NCBI RefSeq assembly: GCF_003987315.1
Contig: NZ_PIPI01000001.1
Coordinates: 744,001-808,000, forward strand
Length of the DNA stretch: 64,000 bases
Source: Aliidiomarina haloalkalitolerans
GTDB taxonomy: Bacteria > Pseudomonadota > Gammaproteobacteria > Enterobacterales > Alteromonadaceae
Reading direction: 5' to 3'
Shown here: positions 18,268-28,189 of the stretch, in pieces
Numbering within the stretch: position 1 is the stretch's first letter
How the letters are laid out: every line of letters begins with the position of its first letter
Position numbers and translations under genes: made by a program
Notes under the pieces: model-generated
Databases searched by the model: none
What the model was told of the DNA's origin: nothing
The model's input: the letters and a program-made list of their open reading frames with translations, nothing else

Positions 18268-19563
18268 CTAAGCGGATTTTAGCGCTGGGCGTTGCGATGC
18301 AGTGAGCGCCTGCTCAAGATCGGTAATAATATCGTCAATATGTTCAATACCAACCGATAGACGCACTAGACTAGGGCTAACACCAGCTTTCGCCAGTTCG
18401 GCGGGTGATAATTGCCGATGAGTAGTCGACGCCGGATGACACGCCAGCGACTTGGCATCACCAATATTGACTAAGCGCAAGAATAACTGCAGGGAATCAA
18501 TAAATTTCACCGCGGCTTCATGACCACCTTTGACAGTAAAGCTCAGAATTCCAGAAGCTTTGCCTTGGGTAATTTTCTGGGCCAACGCATGATGTTTGTC
18601 GGTTGGCAGACCGGCATAATTGACACTTTCAACCGCCGGATGTTGTTGCAGGTACTCCGCAACTCGTTGGCTATTTTCACAGTGACGCTCAAGCCGTAAC
18701 GCAAGTGTTTCTAAACCTTGAAGGAAGTTAAACGCACTTTGTGCCGACAGCGCCGAACCGGTGTTGCGCAGAGGTACCACTCGTGCCCGACCAATAAACG
18801 CAGCAGGACCCAAAGCCTCGGTATACACCACCCCATGATAGGACGGGTCCGGTTTGTTCAATTGCGGGAATTTCTCCGGATAGTCAGCCCACGGGAATTT
18901 GCCACTGTCGATAATAATTCCGCCAATGGTGGTGCCGTGACCGCCAATGTATTTCGTTAATGCATGCACCACGATATCCGCACCAAATTCAATTGGCTTA
19001 CACAACACCGGCGTCGGCACAGTATTGTCGACCACCAACGGAATGCCATGCGCATGAGCAATTTCAGCCAGGCGTTGAATATCGACAACGTTACCTGCAG
19101 GGTTACCAATCGACTCACAGAAAAGCAGCTTCGTTTTATCGTCGATTAAAGCGGCTATGCCCGCAAAATCATCAGCATCAGCAAAGCGCACATCGATACC
19201 CTGTTGCGGCAATGAATGCGCAAAAAAGTTATAGGTGCCACCATACAGTTGGCTGATACTGACAATATTGTCACCCGCAGCGGTAATCGTCTGAATCGTG
19301 TAGTTAATAGCGGCCATCCCTGAAGCCACCGCTAGTGCTCCCACGCCCCCTTCAATCGCTGCCAACCGTTGCTCAAGCACTGCATTCGTCGGGTTCATGA
19401 TCCGCGAATAAATGTTGCCCTCTTCTTTCAGGTCAAACAAATCAGCACCGTGCTGAGTGTCACGAAAGGTAAATGATGTGGTTTGATAAATCGGTACCGC
19501 CGCTGCGCGCGTCGTCGCTTCCGCCGAATAACCATGGTGTAACGCTAAAGTTTCTAACCGCAT
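18268..19563 (-). CDS. metY: O-acetylhomoserine sulfhydrylase-type enzyme (MetY)
   Basis: PLP enzyme of the Cys/Met gamma-family that would form homocysteine (or methionine) from an O-acylhomoserine and sulfide (or methanethiol). It begins MRLETLALHHGYSAEA at 19563, with GAGGAG upstream; a 13-codon upstream extension is rejected. The 431-residue length and the insert HGTTIGGIIIDSGKFPWADY followed by NKPDPSYHG are typical of MetY rather than the shorter MetZ. The PLP lysine is in VHALTKYIGGHG and the C-terminal SVGIEHIDDI is present. The MetJ-like array upstream suggests repression by methionine. Confidence 0.93.
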   Translation of the reverse strand: MRLETLALHHGYSAEATTRAAAVPIYQTTSFTFRDTQHGADLFDLKEEGNIYSRIMNPTNAVLEQRLAAIEGGVGALAVASGMAAINYTIQTITAAGDNIVSISQLYGGTYNFFAHSLPQQGIDVRFADADDFAGIAALIDDKTKLLFCESIGNPAGNVVDIQRLAEIAHAHGIPLVVDNTVPTPVLCKPIEFGADIVVHALTKYIGGHGTTIGGIIIDSGKFPWADYPEKFPQLNKPDPSYHGVVYTEALGPAAFIGRARVVPLRNTGSALSAQSAFNFLQGLETLALRLERHCENSQRVAEYLQQHPAVESVNYAGLPTDKHHALAQKITQGKASGILSFTVKGGHEAAVKFIDSLQLFLRLVNIGDAKSLACHPASTTHRQLSPAELAKAGVSPSLVRLSVGIEHIDDIITDLEQALTASQRPALKSA

Positions 19564-19596
19564 TGTGAATCTCCTCATTGCATTTTTTGGCATTCT

Positions 19597-19628
19597 AGCC
19601 ATTTAGCCATCTAAATGTCTAGTCCTTT
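19597..19628 (-). promoter_or_regulatory. Candidate MetJ operator (four tandem met boxes)
   Basis: Four contiguous 8-mers, AGCCATTT, AGCCATCT, AAATGTCT and AGTCCTTT, match the palindromic met box AGACGTCT at 5, 6, 6 and 5 of 8 positions. They lie 34-65 bases upstream of metY. MetJ binds such tandem boxes with S-adenosylmethionine as co-repressor. Confidence 0.6.
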
Positions 19629-19631
19629 TTT

Positions 19632-19678
19632 CATTCCAGCTACGGTCCGCAATGGATTTAGGGACCGTAGCTGGAATG
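19632..19678. repeat. Perfect 17-bp inverted repeat upstream of metY
   Basis: CATTCCAGCTACGGTCC (19632-19648) is exactly inverted at 19662-19678 around a 13-base loop. No T run follows on either strand, so it is not a simple terminator. It lies between the met boxes of metY and the efflux operon. Confidence 0.75.
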
Positions 19679-19846
19679 GCGATTTTCACTAACGATTGGT
19701 GCGGAAACTCACTAACTTTATTCATTAGACGCCTCTAATTGACAAATTATTACAATCAGATCAGTCATTTATGGAATATAATAAAACTGGCACGGTTTTA
19801 GCATATCTCTGTGTATGTGAGGCAATTTGGTTAACTGGACAATACA

Positions 19847-20914
19847 ATGAAAACTTTAACTGTTCGTTCGCTCTATGTTGGTGTCATCGGTGCTTTAGCG
19901 CTGTCTTTAAGTGCTTGTGGGAATGCAGGTGGTGTGCAGCCATCAACGCAGCAAGCAGCAGAACGCGGAATTCCGGTGGAGGCAGTCTATGTCGGCAAGG
20001 GCTCGGTACGAGCAAGCTTCCAAGCTAGCGCCATTTTAGAAGCCGACGAGGAAACCGATGTCATCGCCCGGGTAAGCGGCATTGTCGAAGAAGTTCTTGT
20101 GGAAGAAGGCGACTATGTTGAACAAGGGCAAGCACTTGCTCGCATTGAGTCAGCGCGTTACCGTTTTATCCGCGATCAAATCGCAGCTGAACTTCGTGGC
20201 GTCGAGCAAGAGCTGAGTCGTTTACAGCAACTCGCACGCCAGCAAATGGTCAGTACTGAGCAACTTGAGCGCTTACAGTCACGTCACGATGCACTCAATG
20301 CGCAATTACAAATTGCTGAGCTGGATTTAAATGAAAGCGTCATTCGGGCACCAATTAGTGGTCATATTGCCCACCGTTTCGTCAAAAACGGCAACATGAT
20401 TCAAGCTTACCAGCCAAAAACATTATTCCACATCGTCAATGCTGACAACTTGCGAGCCACGGTACACTTGCCTGAGCATGCTTTGTCTTCAATTCGCGTT
20501 GGCCAAAATGCCGATCTTGAACTACAAGCTAGTCAACGCAGTGAAAAAGTGACAGCGCAAGTCACTCGTATCAGCCCAATTATCGACTCTGGCTCTGGCA
20601 CCTTCCGTGTGGTCTTAAATATTCGCAACGACGACCATGCACTGCGCGCTGGCATGTTTGCTCGAGTGCAACTGCACTATGCCCAGAAAGACCAAGTGTT
20701 GCGGATTCCAAACCAAGCGATTGTCCGGGTTGACCAAGACAGCTACGTGTTTATTGCTAATGAAAACAAAGCGCAGCGTGTGAAAATCACCACAGGTATT
20801 CGTGAGAATGGTTGGATTGAAGTCATCGACGGGATTAGCGAAGGCACCCCGGTGATTGTGACTGGCCAGAATACTCTGCGCGACGATGCCACCATTGAAG
20901 TGATTCAACTTTAA
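19847..20914 (+). CDS. RND efflux periplasmic adaptor lipoprotein
   Basis: Membrane-fusion subunit that couples an inner-membrane RND pump to an outer-membrane channel. The 355-residue precursor has a lipoprotein signal with lipobox LSAC (Cys about residue 24), a biotinyl-lipoyl-like barrel-sandwich domain (ARVSGIVEEVLVEEGDYVEQGQ), a helical hairpin at about 100-150 rich in Gln/Leu, the second half-lipoyl motif (VIRAPISGHIAHRFVKNGN) and a beta-barrel plus membrane-proximal domain to the end. It is first in an operon with two RND permeases. A TATAAT (19777-19782) is present upstream without a convincing -35. Substrates are not evident. Confidence 0.93.
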   Translation: MKTLTVRSLYVGVIGALALSLSACGNAGGVQPSTQQAAERGIPVEAVYVGKGSVRASFQASAILEADEETDVIARVSGIVEEVLVEEGDYVEQGQALARIESARYRFIRDQIAAELRGVEQELSRLQQLARQQMVSTEQLERLQSRHDALNAQLQIAELDLNESVIRAPISGHIAHRFVKNGNMIQAYQPKTLFHIVNADNLRATVHLPEHALSSIRVGQNADLELQASQRSEKVTAQVTRISPIIDSGSGTFRVVLNIRNDDHALRAGMFARVQLHYAQKDQVLRIPNQAIVRVDQDSYVFIANENKAQRVKITTGIRENGWIEVIDGISEGTPVIVTGQNTLRDDATIEVIQL

Positions 20915-20947
20915 ATTGCTCTGATCGATTGCTAGCGAGACAAAACA

Positions 20948-23900
20948 ATGAAAAACAAAGGCATAGCAGCATTAGCAGTGCGTCGCCCAGTGACTATCAC
21001 GATGTTTACCTTGGCGGTTATTCTGTTCGGTTTAGTCGGCTTAGGTCGCTTGCCGGTAAACCTCTTACCCGATTTAAGCTATCCAACGCTGACGCTGCGC
21101 ACCGCCTACCCTGGCGCAGCGCCGTTGGAAATTGAGCAGCTGATTAACCGGCCTTTAGAAGAAGCCGTCGGCACCGTGCGCGGTGTTCGTACCATCACTT
21201 CATTTGCCCGGGCCGGTCAATCCGATATCGTTCTCGAGTTCGCTTGGGGCACCGATATGGACTATGCGGGTATTGAAGTACGCGAGAAAATTGACATGGT
21301 CATGTTACCTCTCGACGTCGAAAAACCTGTGCTGTTGCGTTTTAACCCCAACCTTGAACCGATTATGCGCTTAGCGCTAGCCGGTGGCGACGAGACAAGC
21401 CCTGGCGCGCTACAAGAAATGCGCCGCTATGCGGACGACGAACTAAAACGGCAAATCGAGAGTATTACCGGCATTGCAGCTGTCCGTATTGGTGGTGGCT
21501 ACGAGGACGAAGTGCAAGTGCTGATTGACCAGCAACGAGCAAGCCAACTGAATATTGACATGCAAGTTATCGTCCAACGCTTACGTGCAGAAAATATGAA
21601 CCAAGCTGGCGGGCGCGTGCAAAGTGGCCGTCAAGAGTTCTTAGTACGCACCGTGAATCAGTTCCAGAGCCTCGATGACATTGGCAATATCTACATTGCC
21701 ACTCGCAATGGAGCGCCGATTCAATTGCAAGATATCGCCGAGATTCGCAGTGGCTTTAAAGACCGGACATCGATCAGCCGTGTGAATGGCCGCGAGAGTA
21801 TCGAGCTAAATCTTTACCGCGAGGGCGATGCTAACACTGTACTGGTGGCCGATGCCGTGCGGGCGCGCTTACCGCAAATCCAACGTACTCTGCCGAGCGG
21901 CTATGAAATTGAGATTCTCGCCGACCAGTCAACCTTCATTCGCAACGCCATTAAAGCGGTAAAAAGTAACGCTGTCGTTGGTGGATTACTAGCAATGGGG
22001 GTCATTTTATTATTTCTGCGTCAGCTTGGACCGACCATTATTATTTCTCTGGCCATTCCTGTTTCGATTATTGCCACCTTCTTTTTCATGTTCATGACCG
22101 GTCTTAGCCTGAACTTGATGTCACTAGGTGGGATCGCTTTGGCCGTGGGGCTGTTGGTCGACAACGCGATCGTTGTTTTAGAGAACATCGACCGGCGCAA
22201 ACAACTTGGTGACGATCAACAAACCGCTGCTGTTGCCGGTACGCAAGAAGTCACCGGTGCAGTCACGGCTGCAACCCTGACCACACTTGCGGTGTTTATC
22301 CCTTTAATCTTTGTTAGCGGCATGGCGGGGCAACTTTTCACTGACCAAGCTCTGACCGTCAGCTTTGCCCTCATTGCGTCATTATTTGTCGCATTAAGCT
22401 TGATTCCCATGCTTGCCAGCCGTGAGTTTAAACGCCAAGCCCAAACCACAGAGTCAGCGCACCCACCGGCGACCCCAACCCGCCGTTGGGTTCGTTGGCT
22501 CACTTGGCCATTTCGGATGCTCAGTCGCGTATTCTTCTACTGGCTGCCAATCTTGGTACTCGCTGTTCTGCGCAAAATTACACAAGGGTTAGGTTTTCTG
22601 GCGAAACAGCTGTGTCGTCCGATTGTCTGGGTATTTGAGGCCTTCATGACCCAAGTTAATCAGCGCCACGCGACAAGCCTAAAAGCTATGCAAGGTAACC
22701 CATGGCCATTCTTTTTAATGTTTGCCGCCATTACCCTTGCCAGCTTTACCCTCGCACCACGCCTTGGTATGGAACTGATTCCGCAAATGGAACAGCGTGA
22801 GTTTTATGTCGATATTCAACTACCGCGTGGTACCCCGATTGCCGAGACCGATGCATTTATGGCCAAGGTTGCCGAGCGCCTCCAAGCCGATACCCGAGTT
22901 CTGCGCTCTTACTCTGTAGCCGGCTCTGGCTCACTGATGCAAGTGCAAGCGAATCAAGGTGGCGATTTTTGGGGACGCTTTAATGTGGTGGTCAAGCCGA
23001 CAGCAACTGCCGAGCAGCGCGATGGCGTCATTCGCGATCTACGGACATTTCTTGAGCAACAACCCGACGTTCAAGCGACTATCGATTTTCCTGAATTAGT
23101 CAGTATTGACTTACCGCTTGTGATCGAGCTCTCAGGCTATGAATTAGAGCCCTTGCTGATTGCCGCTGAACGCATCAGTCAGCAGCTCACCGAACACCCG
23201 GACTTTGCCGATGTGCGGAACGGTTTGACACGCGGTCAGCCGGAACTGGAGATCATTTTCGACCACCTGCGCATGGCTCATTTAGGCCTTACCGCCCCCG
23301 ATGTGGCGCGGTTAATTAGCACGCAAATCGGTGGCCAAGTCGCAACGAAGTACAACTTGCACGACCGCCAAATCGACATTCGTGTCCGTTTGCCAGACAG
23401 TGTTCGTAATGACCCAGCCAACGTCCAGCAACTGATAGTCAATCCAGGTGGTAGCCCGGAGATACCTTTGAGTGCGATTGCCACCATTCGGCAAATTACT
23501 GGCCCAAGCGAAATAACCCGCCTTGGTCAGCAACGTGTTGCACTCATTAGCGCCAGTCCAAGTCAGGGCAACCTAAAAGCAGCCGAGCAAAGTCTGATTA
23601 CGCTATTGCAAGATATGAGCTTGCCTGCCGGAGTAACCGCGAACATTGGTGGTCAAAGCGAGTTAGTTGAGCAATCGTTTAATTCGTTGTTAATGGCCCT
23701 CGCCCTTGCCGTGTTCTTGGTTTACCTGGTCATGGCTTCACAGTTTGAAAGCTTCGGTCACCCATTCCTGATTATGTTCTCGGTACCATTAGCCGCTGCT
23801 GGCTCATTGATTGGCTTGTGGATCACCAATACACCTTTGAGTGTGGTGGTCTTTATCGGTTTGATCATGCTCGCCGGTATCGTCGTTAACAATGCGATTG

Positions 23901-24193
23901 TCTTGATTGACCGAATTAATCAACTACGTCGCGAAGGTATCGCGAAGCTCGAAGCGATTCAGCAAGCAGCAGCGCAGCGTCTACGCCCGATTCTGATGAC
24001 AACGCTCACCACTGTGCTAGGTTTAGTGCCTCTTGCACTGGGCATTGGTGAAGGTGCCGAACTTAGCGCCAGCATGGCCATTACCGTCATCAGTGGCTTG
24101 CTATTTGCAACCTTGCTAACTCTGTTCTTCATTCCGTTGGTTTACCAACTGTTTGATCGCAAGCACTTTGCGCAAGGAGACACGCATGAATAA
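20948..24193 (+). CDS. RND efflux permease 1
   Basis: Proton-driven inner-membrane exporter, 1081 residues with the 12-helix AcrB-like plan: helix 1 after VRRPVTITMF, two large periplasmic loops and two six-helix bundles. In helix 4 the AcrB Asp-Asp pair is Asp-Asn (GLLVDNAIVV), and in helix 10 the relay Lys is replaced by Asn (GIVVNNAIVLID). This is known from the SwrC/YerP-like branch rather than the AcrB branch. An unusually long cytoplasmic/amphipathic segment of about 120 residues follows helix 6 (from TTESAHPPATPT). Its stop overlaps the next gene by eight bases. Confidence 0.93.
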   Translation: MKNKGIAALAVRRPVTITMFTLAVILFGLVGLGRLPVNLLPDLSYPTLTLRTAYPGAAPLEIEQLINRPLEEAVGTVRGVRTITSFARAGQSDIVLEFAWGTDMDYAGIEVREKIDMVMLPLDVEKPVLLRFNPNLEPIMRLALAGGDETSPGALQEMRRYADDELKRQIESITGIAAVRIGGGYEDEVQVLIDQQRASQLNIDMQVIVQRLRAENMNQAGGRVQSGRQEFLVRTVNQFQSLDDIGNIYIATRNGAPIQLQDIAEIRSGFKDRTSISRVNGRESIELNLYREGDANTVLVADAVRARLPQIQRTLPSGYEIEILADQSTFIRNAIKAVKSNAVVGGLLAMGVILLFLRQLGPTIIISLAIPVSIIATFFFMFMTGLSLNLMSLGGIALAVGLLVDNAIVVLENIDRRKQLGDDQQTAAVAGTQEVTGAVTAATLTTLAVFIPLIFVSGMAGQLFTDQALTVSFALIASLFVALSLIPMLASREFKRQAQTTESAHPPATPTRRWVRWLTWPFRMLSRVFFYWLPILVLAVLRKITQGLGFLAKQLCRPIVWVFEAFMTQVNQRHATSLKAMQGNPWPFFLMFAAITLASFTLAPRLGMELIPQMEQREFYVDIQLPRGTPIAETDAFMAKVAERLQADTRVLRSYSVAGSGSLMQVQANQGGDFWGRFNVVVKPTATAEQRDGVIRDLRTFLEQQPDVQATIDFPELVSIDLPLVIELSGYELEPLLIAAERISQQLTEHPDFADVRNGLTRGQPELEIIFDHLRMAHLGLTAPDVARLISTQIGGQVATKYNLHDRQIDIRVRLPDSVRNDPANVQQLIVNPGGSPEIPLSAIATIRQITGPSEITRLGQQRVALISASPSQGNLKAAEQSLITLLQDMSLPAGVTANIGGQSELVEQSFNSLLMALALAVFLVYLVMASQFESFGHPFLIMFSVPLAAAGSLIGLWITNTPLSVVVFIGLIMLAGIVVNNAIVLIDRINQLRREGIAKLEAIQQAAAQRLRPILMTTLTTVLGLVPLALGIGEGAELSASMAITVISGLLFATLLTLFFIPLVYQLFDRKHFAQGDTHE

Positions 24194-27100
24194 GTTGCAA
24201 TTAAGCGCGCCTCTTGCCGCTTTTGCGATGCGGCGGCCCGTAACCGTCTGCATGATCTTCTTAAGCCTGTTATTACTTGGTTTGGTCTCGAGTCGCTTGT
24301 TACCACTGGAGAAATTCCCTGGCATTGATATTCCACAAATCATGGTGCAAGTGCCCTACCCGGGCGCAACGCCCGCTGAGGTTGAGCGCCTAATCACGCG
24401 ACCATTGGAAGAAGCGTTAGCAACCATGTCGGGGATTCAAGAGCTGAATTCATTTTCGAATGCGGAAGGTGCCAACGTTAACCTCATGTTTCAGTGGAAA
24501 GACAATATTTCCGCACGCAGCATGGAAGCGCGTGAACGCATTGAAACTGTGCGCCACTTGTTACCAGAAGACGTTGAGCGGGTATTCATCTTTCAGTTCA
24601 ACACCGACGATATGCCGGTGTTGCAGCTACGGATTTCGAGCCGCCAAGATCTCTCGCTCGCCTATGACCTGATTAATCGTCAACTTAAGCAACCACTAGA
24701 GCGCTTAGAAGGTGTCTCGCGTGTTGCGCTTTATGGCGTAGATCAACGTGAAATTGTCATTCGCCTACAGCCAGAGCGACTCGTTGCCGCAAACTTAACC
24801 GCCAGCCAAGTCGGGCAAATTCTCAATCGGGCAAATTTCACCATGAGCGCCGGTCATTTAGAAACCGATGCCGAACGCGTGTTAGTGAAACCTGCGGGTG
24901 AGTTCCGTAACCTCGATGATATTCGTCAATTACCAATCACGCCGTTCATTACCGTCGGTGATATCGCCGAGGTCAACTACGAGTTGCCACGCCGTCTTGC
25001 CGGGCGACACTTTAATCAAACCTACGCAATTGGCATTGATATTTTCAAAGAATCGAGTGCCAATCTCGTCGACGTTGCTCGCTTAGCAACAGCGGTCATT
25101 GAGCAGGCCCAAACCAGTTCCTCGTTTCAGGGAATCGACCTGATGGTGATGGACAATACTGCAGAGAGCGTAACAACCTCTCTGCGCGACTTGCTTTTAG
25201 CCGGCGGAATTGGCGCAGTTCTCTCAGTTATCGTGCTGTTCTTGTTTATTCGCGATTGGCGTACCACGCTAATTATCGTTTTGTCGGTACCGATTGCGAT
25301 ATGCCTGACACTCGGCATTATGTATCTGCTCGGTTATAGCCTCAACATCCTGTCCATGATGGGGCTCATGCTCGCTGTCGGCATGCTCATCGACAATGCT
25401 GTTGTTGTCAGTGAGAGTATTAAACACGAGCAACACGACGAACAACTCGCGGGACGCACGCCGGATCGCACAACCGTTTTGAATGGTAGTGCCCGCGTAT
25501 CCCTTGCAATCATTGCCGGTACGCTCACTACGGCCATTGTATTTTTACCCAATTTATTTGGCCAACAAGAAGAAATCACTATTTTTCTTGAGCATGTCGC
25601 CATTGCCATTTGTATTTCGTTACTGGCCTCGCTGTTAGTTGCACAAACCCTCATTCCATTGCTGATTAGTAAACTTAAGCCGGCTAAATTGCCGCAAGCT
25701 AACCAGCACAGTCGCATAAAAGATTTTTACCTACGAAGTCTGCGTTGGTCTCATCGTCATCCGAAAAGCACCACGTTTATTATTTTAGCGATGCTAATTA
25801 GTACGGCCTTTCCATTTCACAATATTGGTTCGGATCAAACTCAGACCGCTTACAACAACCGACTATTTATTAATTACAATATCATCGGGCAATATACATT
25901 AGATGAAGTAGAACAAGAGGTAAGCCGCTTAGAGGCCTATTTGTATGCCAATCAAGATGAGTTTGAGATTGAGCACGTTTACAGCTATTTCACACCGGGT
26001 TATGCCAACTCGGTACTCTTGCTGAAAGAGGATCGCCAGTTATCCGTCGCCGAAATTCAACGCCGAGTACGCGATGGCATGCCACCGTTGGCACGCAGTA
26101 AGCCGGTGTTTGGTTTTCAAGGCGGCCCTCGGGATGGCGTACAAATCACCCTCCAAGGTCGCTCGACAACCGAGTTGGAGCAAGTCGCTGAAGACCTCAT
26201 TCCAATTCTCGGACGCATTCAAGGCTTAACCGATGTGCAAACCGACACCGGCAATGCGCAAGCTGAATTGCGGATTCAAATTGATCGTGAACAAGCACAG
26301 CGCTTTAATCTCAATACCCAAGAGGTTGCCGAGCAAATTGCGGTTGCGCTGCGTGGCCGCAACTTACGCTCATTTCGCCACCACCCCACTGGAGATGTGC
26401 GAATTCGTATGACCTACCCTGAGTTAGTCGCTTTGTCACTCGCTGAGTTGGAAAACTTAGTCATCGCTCGCGACCAAGAAGCGTTAATCACCTTGCGCCA
26501 AGTTGCGGATATTCAGCAGGTTCCGCAATTGGGCACAGTGCGCCGCTTCAATCGCCAAACCGCCATACGTATCAGTGCCAATTTAGACAACATGACGATT
26601 GCCGAAGCACGTACCGCCATTCAAGAAGTCATGCAACAAGTGAGCTTACCTGACGGTTATCGCTGGACTCTCGATGGCGGTTTTCGAACCCAACAGCAGC
26701 AAAACTCGATTATGATCGTCAACATGCTGCTGGCTGTCGCCTTGGTTTACATGGTGATGGCGGCACTGTTTGAGTCGTTACTCTTACCATCGGCAGTTAT
26801 TGGTTCATTGTTATTAGCCATTACCGGCGTGTTTTGGGGGCTTTGGCTAACTGGCACAGGTATTGAGCTCATGGCGCTGATTGGCATGCTGATTCTCATG
26901 GGAATTGTGGTGAATAACGGCATTGTGTTGGTTGATGCGATTAACCAACAAATCGACGATGGACAAAGCTTAGAAGATGCCATCATCGAAGCTGCATCAC
27001 GACGGGTACGGCCCATCCTGATGACGGTTGCGACCACCATTCTCGGTATGTTGCCGCTCGCACTCGGCAACACGCAAATTGGTGGTGACGGCCCTCCCTA

Positions 27101-27275
27101 TACACCCATGGCAATTACCATTATTGCGGGGCTATTATTCAGCACCCTAACGAGTTTGTACTTTGTGCCACATTCGTATAGCCGACTGCTTGCATGGCGT
27201 GCGTATTGGGCAAACGTTTGGCATACTAGCGGCGCGTTTACTTGGCGTCGGGAGCGGAAATGCCAACACTCATAA
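24186..27275 (+). CDS. RND efflux permease 2
   Basis: Second RND permease of the operon, 1029 residues from the ATG at 24186 (MNKLQLSAPLAAFAMRRPV) preceded by AAGGAG; a longer frame to 24153 is the tail of permease 1 read out of frame. Helix 4 has GMLIDNAVVVSES and helix 10 GIVVNNGIVLVDAINQ, the same Asp-Asn and Asn substitutions as permease 1. Two different permeases behind one adaptor recall MdtBC-type hetero-oligomers, so they may form a mixed trimer; this is inference. Its 3' end overlaps the DMT transporter by 16 bases. Confidence 0.92.
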   Translation: MNKLQLSAPLAAFAMRRPVTVCMIFLSLLLLGLVSSRLLPLEKFPGIDIPQIMVQVPYPGATPAEVERLITRPLEEALATMSGIQELNSFSNAEGANVNLMFQWKDNISARSMEARERIETVRHLLPEDVERVFIFQFNTDDMPVLQLRISSRQDLSLAYDLINRQLKQPLERLEGVSRVALYGVDQREIVIRLQPERLVAANLTASQVGQILNRANFTMSAGHLETDAERVLVKPAGEFRNLDDIRQLPITPFITVGDIAEVNYELPRRLAGRHFNQTYAIGIDIFKESSANLVDVARLATAVIEQAQTSSSFQGIDLMVMDNTAESVTTSLRDLLLAGGIGAVLSVIVLFLFIRDWRTTLIIVLSVPIAICLTLGIMYLLGYSLNILSMMGLMLAVGMLIDNAVVVSESIKHEQHDEQLAGRTPDRTTVLNGSARVSLAIIAGTLTTAIVFLPNLFGQQEEITIFLEHVAIAICISLLASLLVAQTLIPLLISKLKPAKLPQANQHSRIKDFYLRSLRWSHRHPKSTTFIILAMLISTAFPFHNIGSDQTQTAYNNRLFINYNIIGQYTLDEVEQEVSRLEAYLYANQDEFEIEHVYSYFTPGYANSVLLLKEDRQLSVAEIQRRVRDGMPPLARSKPVFGFQGGPRDGVQITLQGRSTTELEQVAEDLIPILGRIQGLTDVQTDTGNAQAELRIQIDREQAQRFNLNTQEVAEQIAVALRGRNLRSFRHHPTGDVRIRMTYPELVALSLAELENLVIARDQEALITLRQVADIQQVPQLGTVRRFNRQTAIRISANLDNMTIAEARTAIQEVMQQVSLPDGYRWTLDGGFRTQQQQNSIMIVNMLLAVALVYMVMAALFESLLLPSAVIGSLLLAITGVFWGLWLTGTGIELMALIGMLILMGIVVNNGIVLVDAINQQIDDGQSLEDAIIEAASRRVRPILMTVATTILGMLPLALGNTQIGGDGPPYTPMAITIIAGLLFSTLTSLYFVPHSYSRLLAWRAYWANVWHTSGAFTWRRERKCQHS

Positions 27276-28117
27276 TTATCACGTTACTTTGGGCTTTTAG
27301 TTTTTCTTTAATCGGTGAGTTCCTTGCCCGCGATGTAGACGCCTACATCGCGGTCTTTATTCGCATGATTCTAGCCTTAATTCTATTATTACCCTTTCTT
27401 AAAATCGGCCATTTGAGCCGCTCTCGACGGCTACAGCTCATGGCCATCGGTGGCATTCAAATTGGCGTCATGTATTTATTGCTCTATCACGCTTTTTTAT
27501 ACATTAGTGTCGCTGAAGTTTTACTTTTTACTATTTTCACGCCGCTTTATATAACCTTGCTAGACGAGCAAATTCTCAACCGCAAACCACTGCCAAAAAT
27601 CTGGTGGTTAGCCGCAGTTATTTCCGTTGTTGGTGCCGCGGTTATTCGTTATCAGGGGCTTAGCCCAGATTTCCTTACTGGCTTCCTACTCATTCAAGGT
27701 GCCAATATCTGTTTTGCCCTCGGTCAGGTGGCTTATAAACGTTTACCGCTAGGTAGCGATCGCGAGCAGCTCCAGGTCTATGGCTTGTTCTTTCTTGGAG
27801 CCACGTTAGTCTCTGGACTTGGTATGTTGCTATTCGGTAATTTCGAGCGTTTACCAACCACATGGGTGCATTGGACGGTCTTGTTGTGGCTTGGCCTTGG
27901 TGCTTCCGGTTGTGGTTATCTAGCGTGGAGTATCGCCTCGAAAAAGGTCAATGTCGGTCAACTAGCCACGATGAATAATGCTCTTATTCCGGCTGGGCTA
28001 CTCGTTAACTTTTTACTCTGGGGGCAAGACGTAAATTGGGCCACTCTCACCTTAGGCGCAATCATCATCGGTTTTGCGGTGTGGTTACCAAGCTATTATC
28101 GAACCCGTCACAAATAA
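27260..28117 (+). CDS. EamA/DMT-superfamily transporter
   Basis: A 285-residue integral membrane protein with ten predicted helices made of two EamA halves; the start MPTLIIITLLWAFSFSLIG at 27260 has GGGAG upstream. DMT proteins export amino acids, metabolites or drugs. The helix content and short loops resemble the carboxylate/amino-acid/amine branch. It overlaps the RND permease by 16 bases and is followed by a strong terminator, so it is the last gene of the efflux operon. Substrate unknown. Confidence 0.88.
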   Translation: MPTLIIITLLWAFSFSLIGEFLARDVDAYIAVFIRMILALILLLPFLKIGHLSRSRRLQLMAIGGIQIGVMYLLLYHAFLYISVAEVLLFTIFTPLYITLLDEQILNRKPLPKIWWLAAVISVVGAAVIRYQGLSPDFLTGFLLIQGANICFALGQVAYKRLPLGSDREQLQVYGLFFLGATLVSGLGMLLFGNFERLPTTWVHWTVLLWLGLGASGCGYLAWSIASKKVNVGQLATMNNALIPAGLLVNFLLWGQDVNWATLTLGAIIIGFAVWLPSYYRTRHK

Positions 28118-28189
28118 CTGCAAAGGCTGCGATTAAAGCTTGATTTTCCAAGCAGAAAGCGCCATATATAAGATATACATTAAATACCT

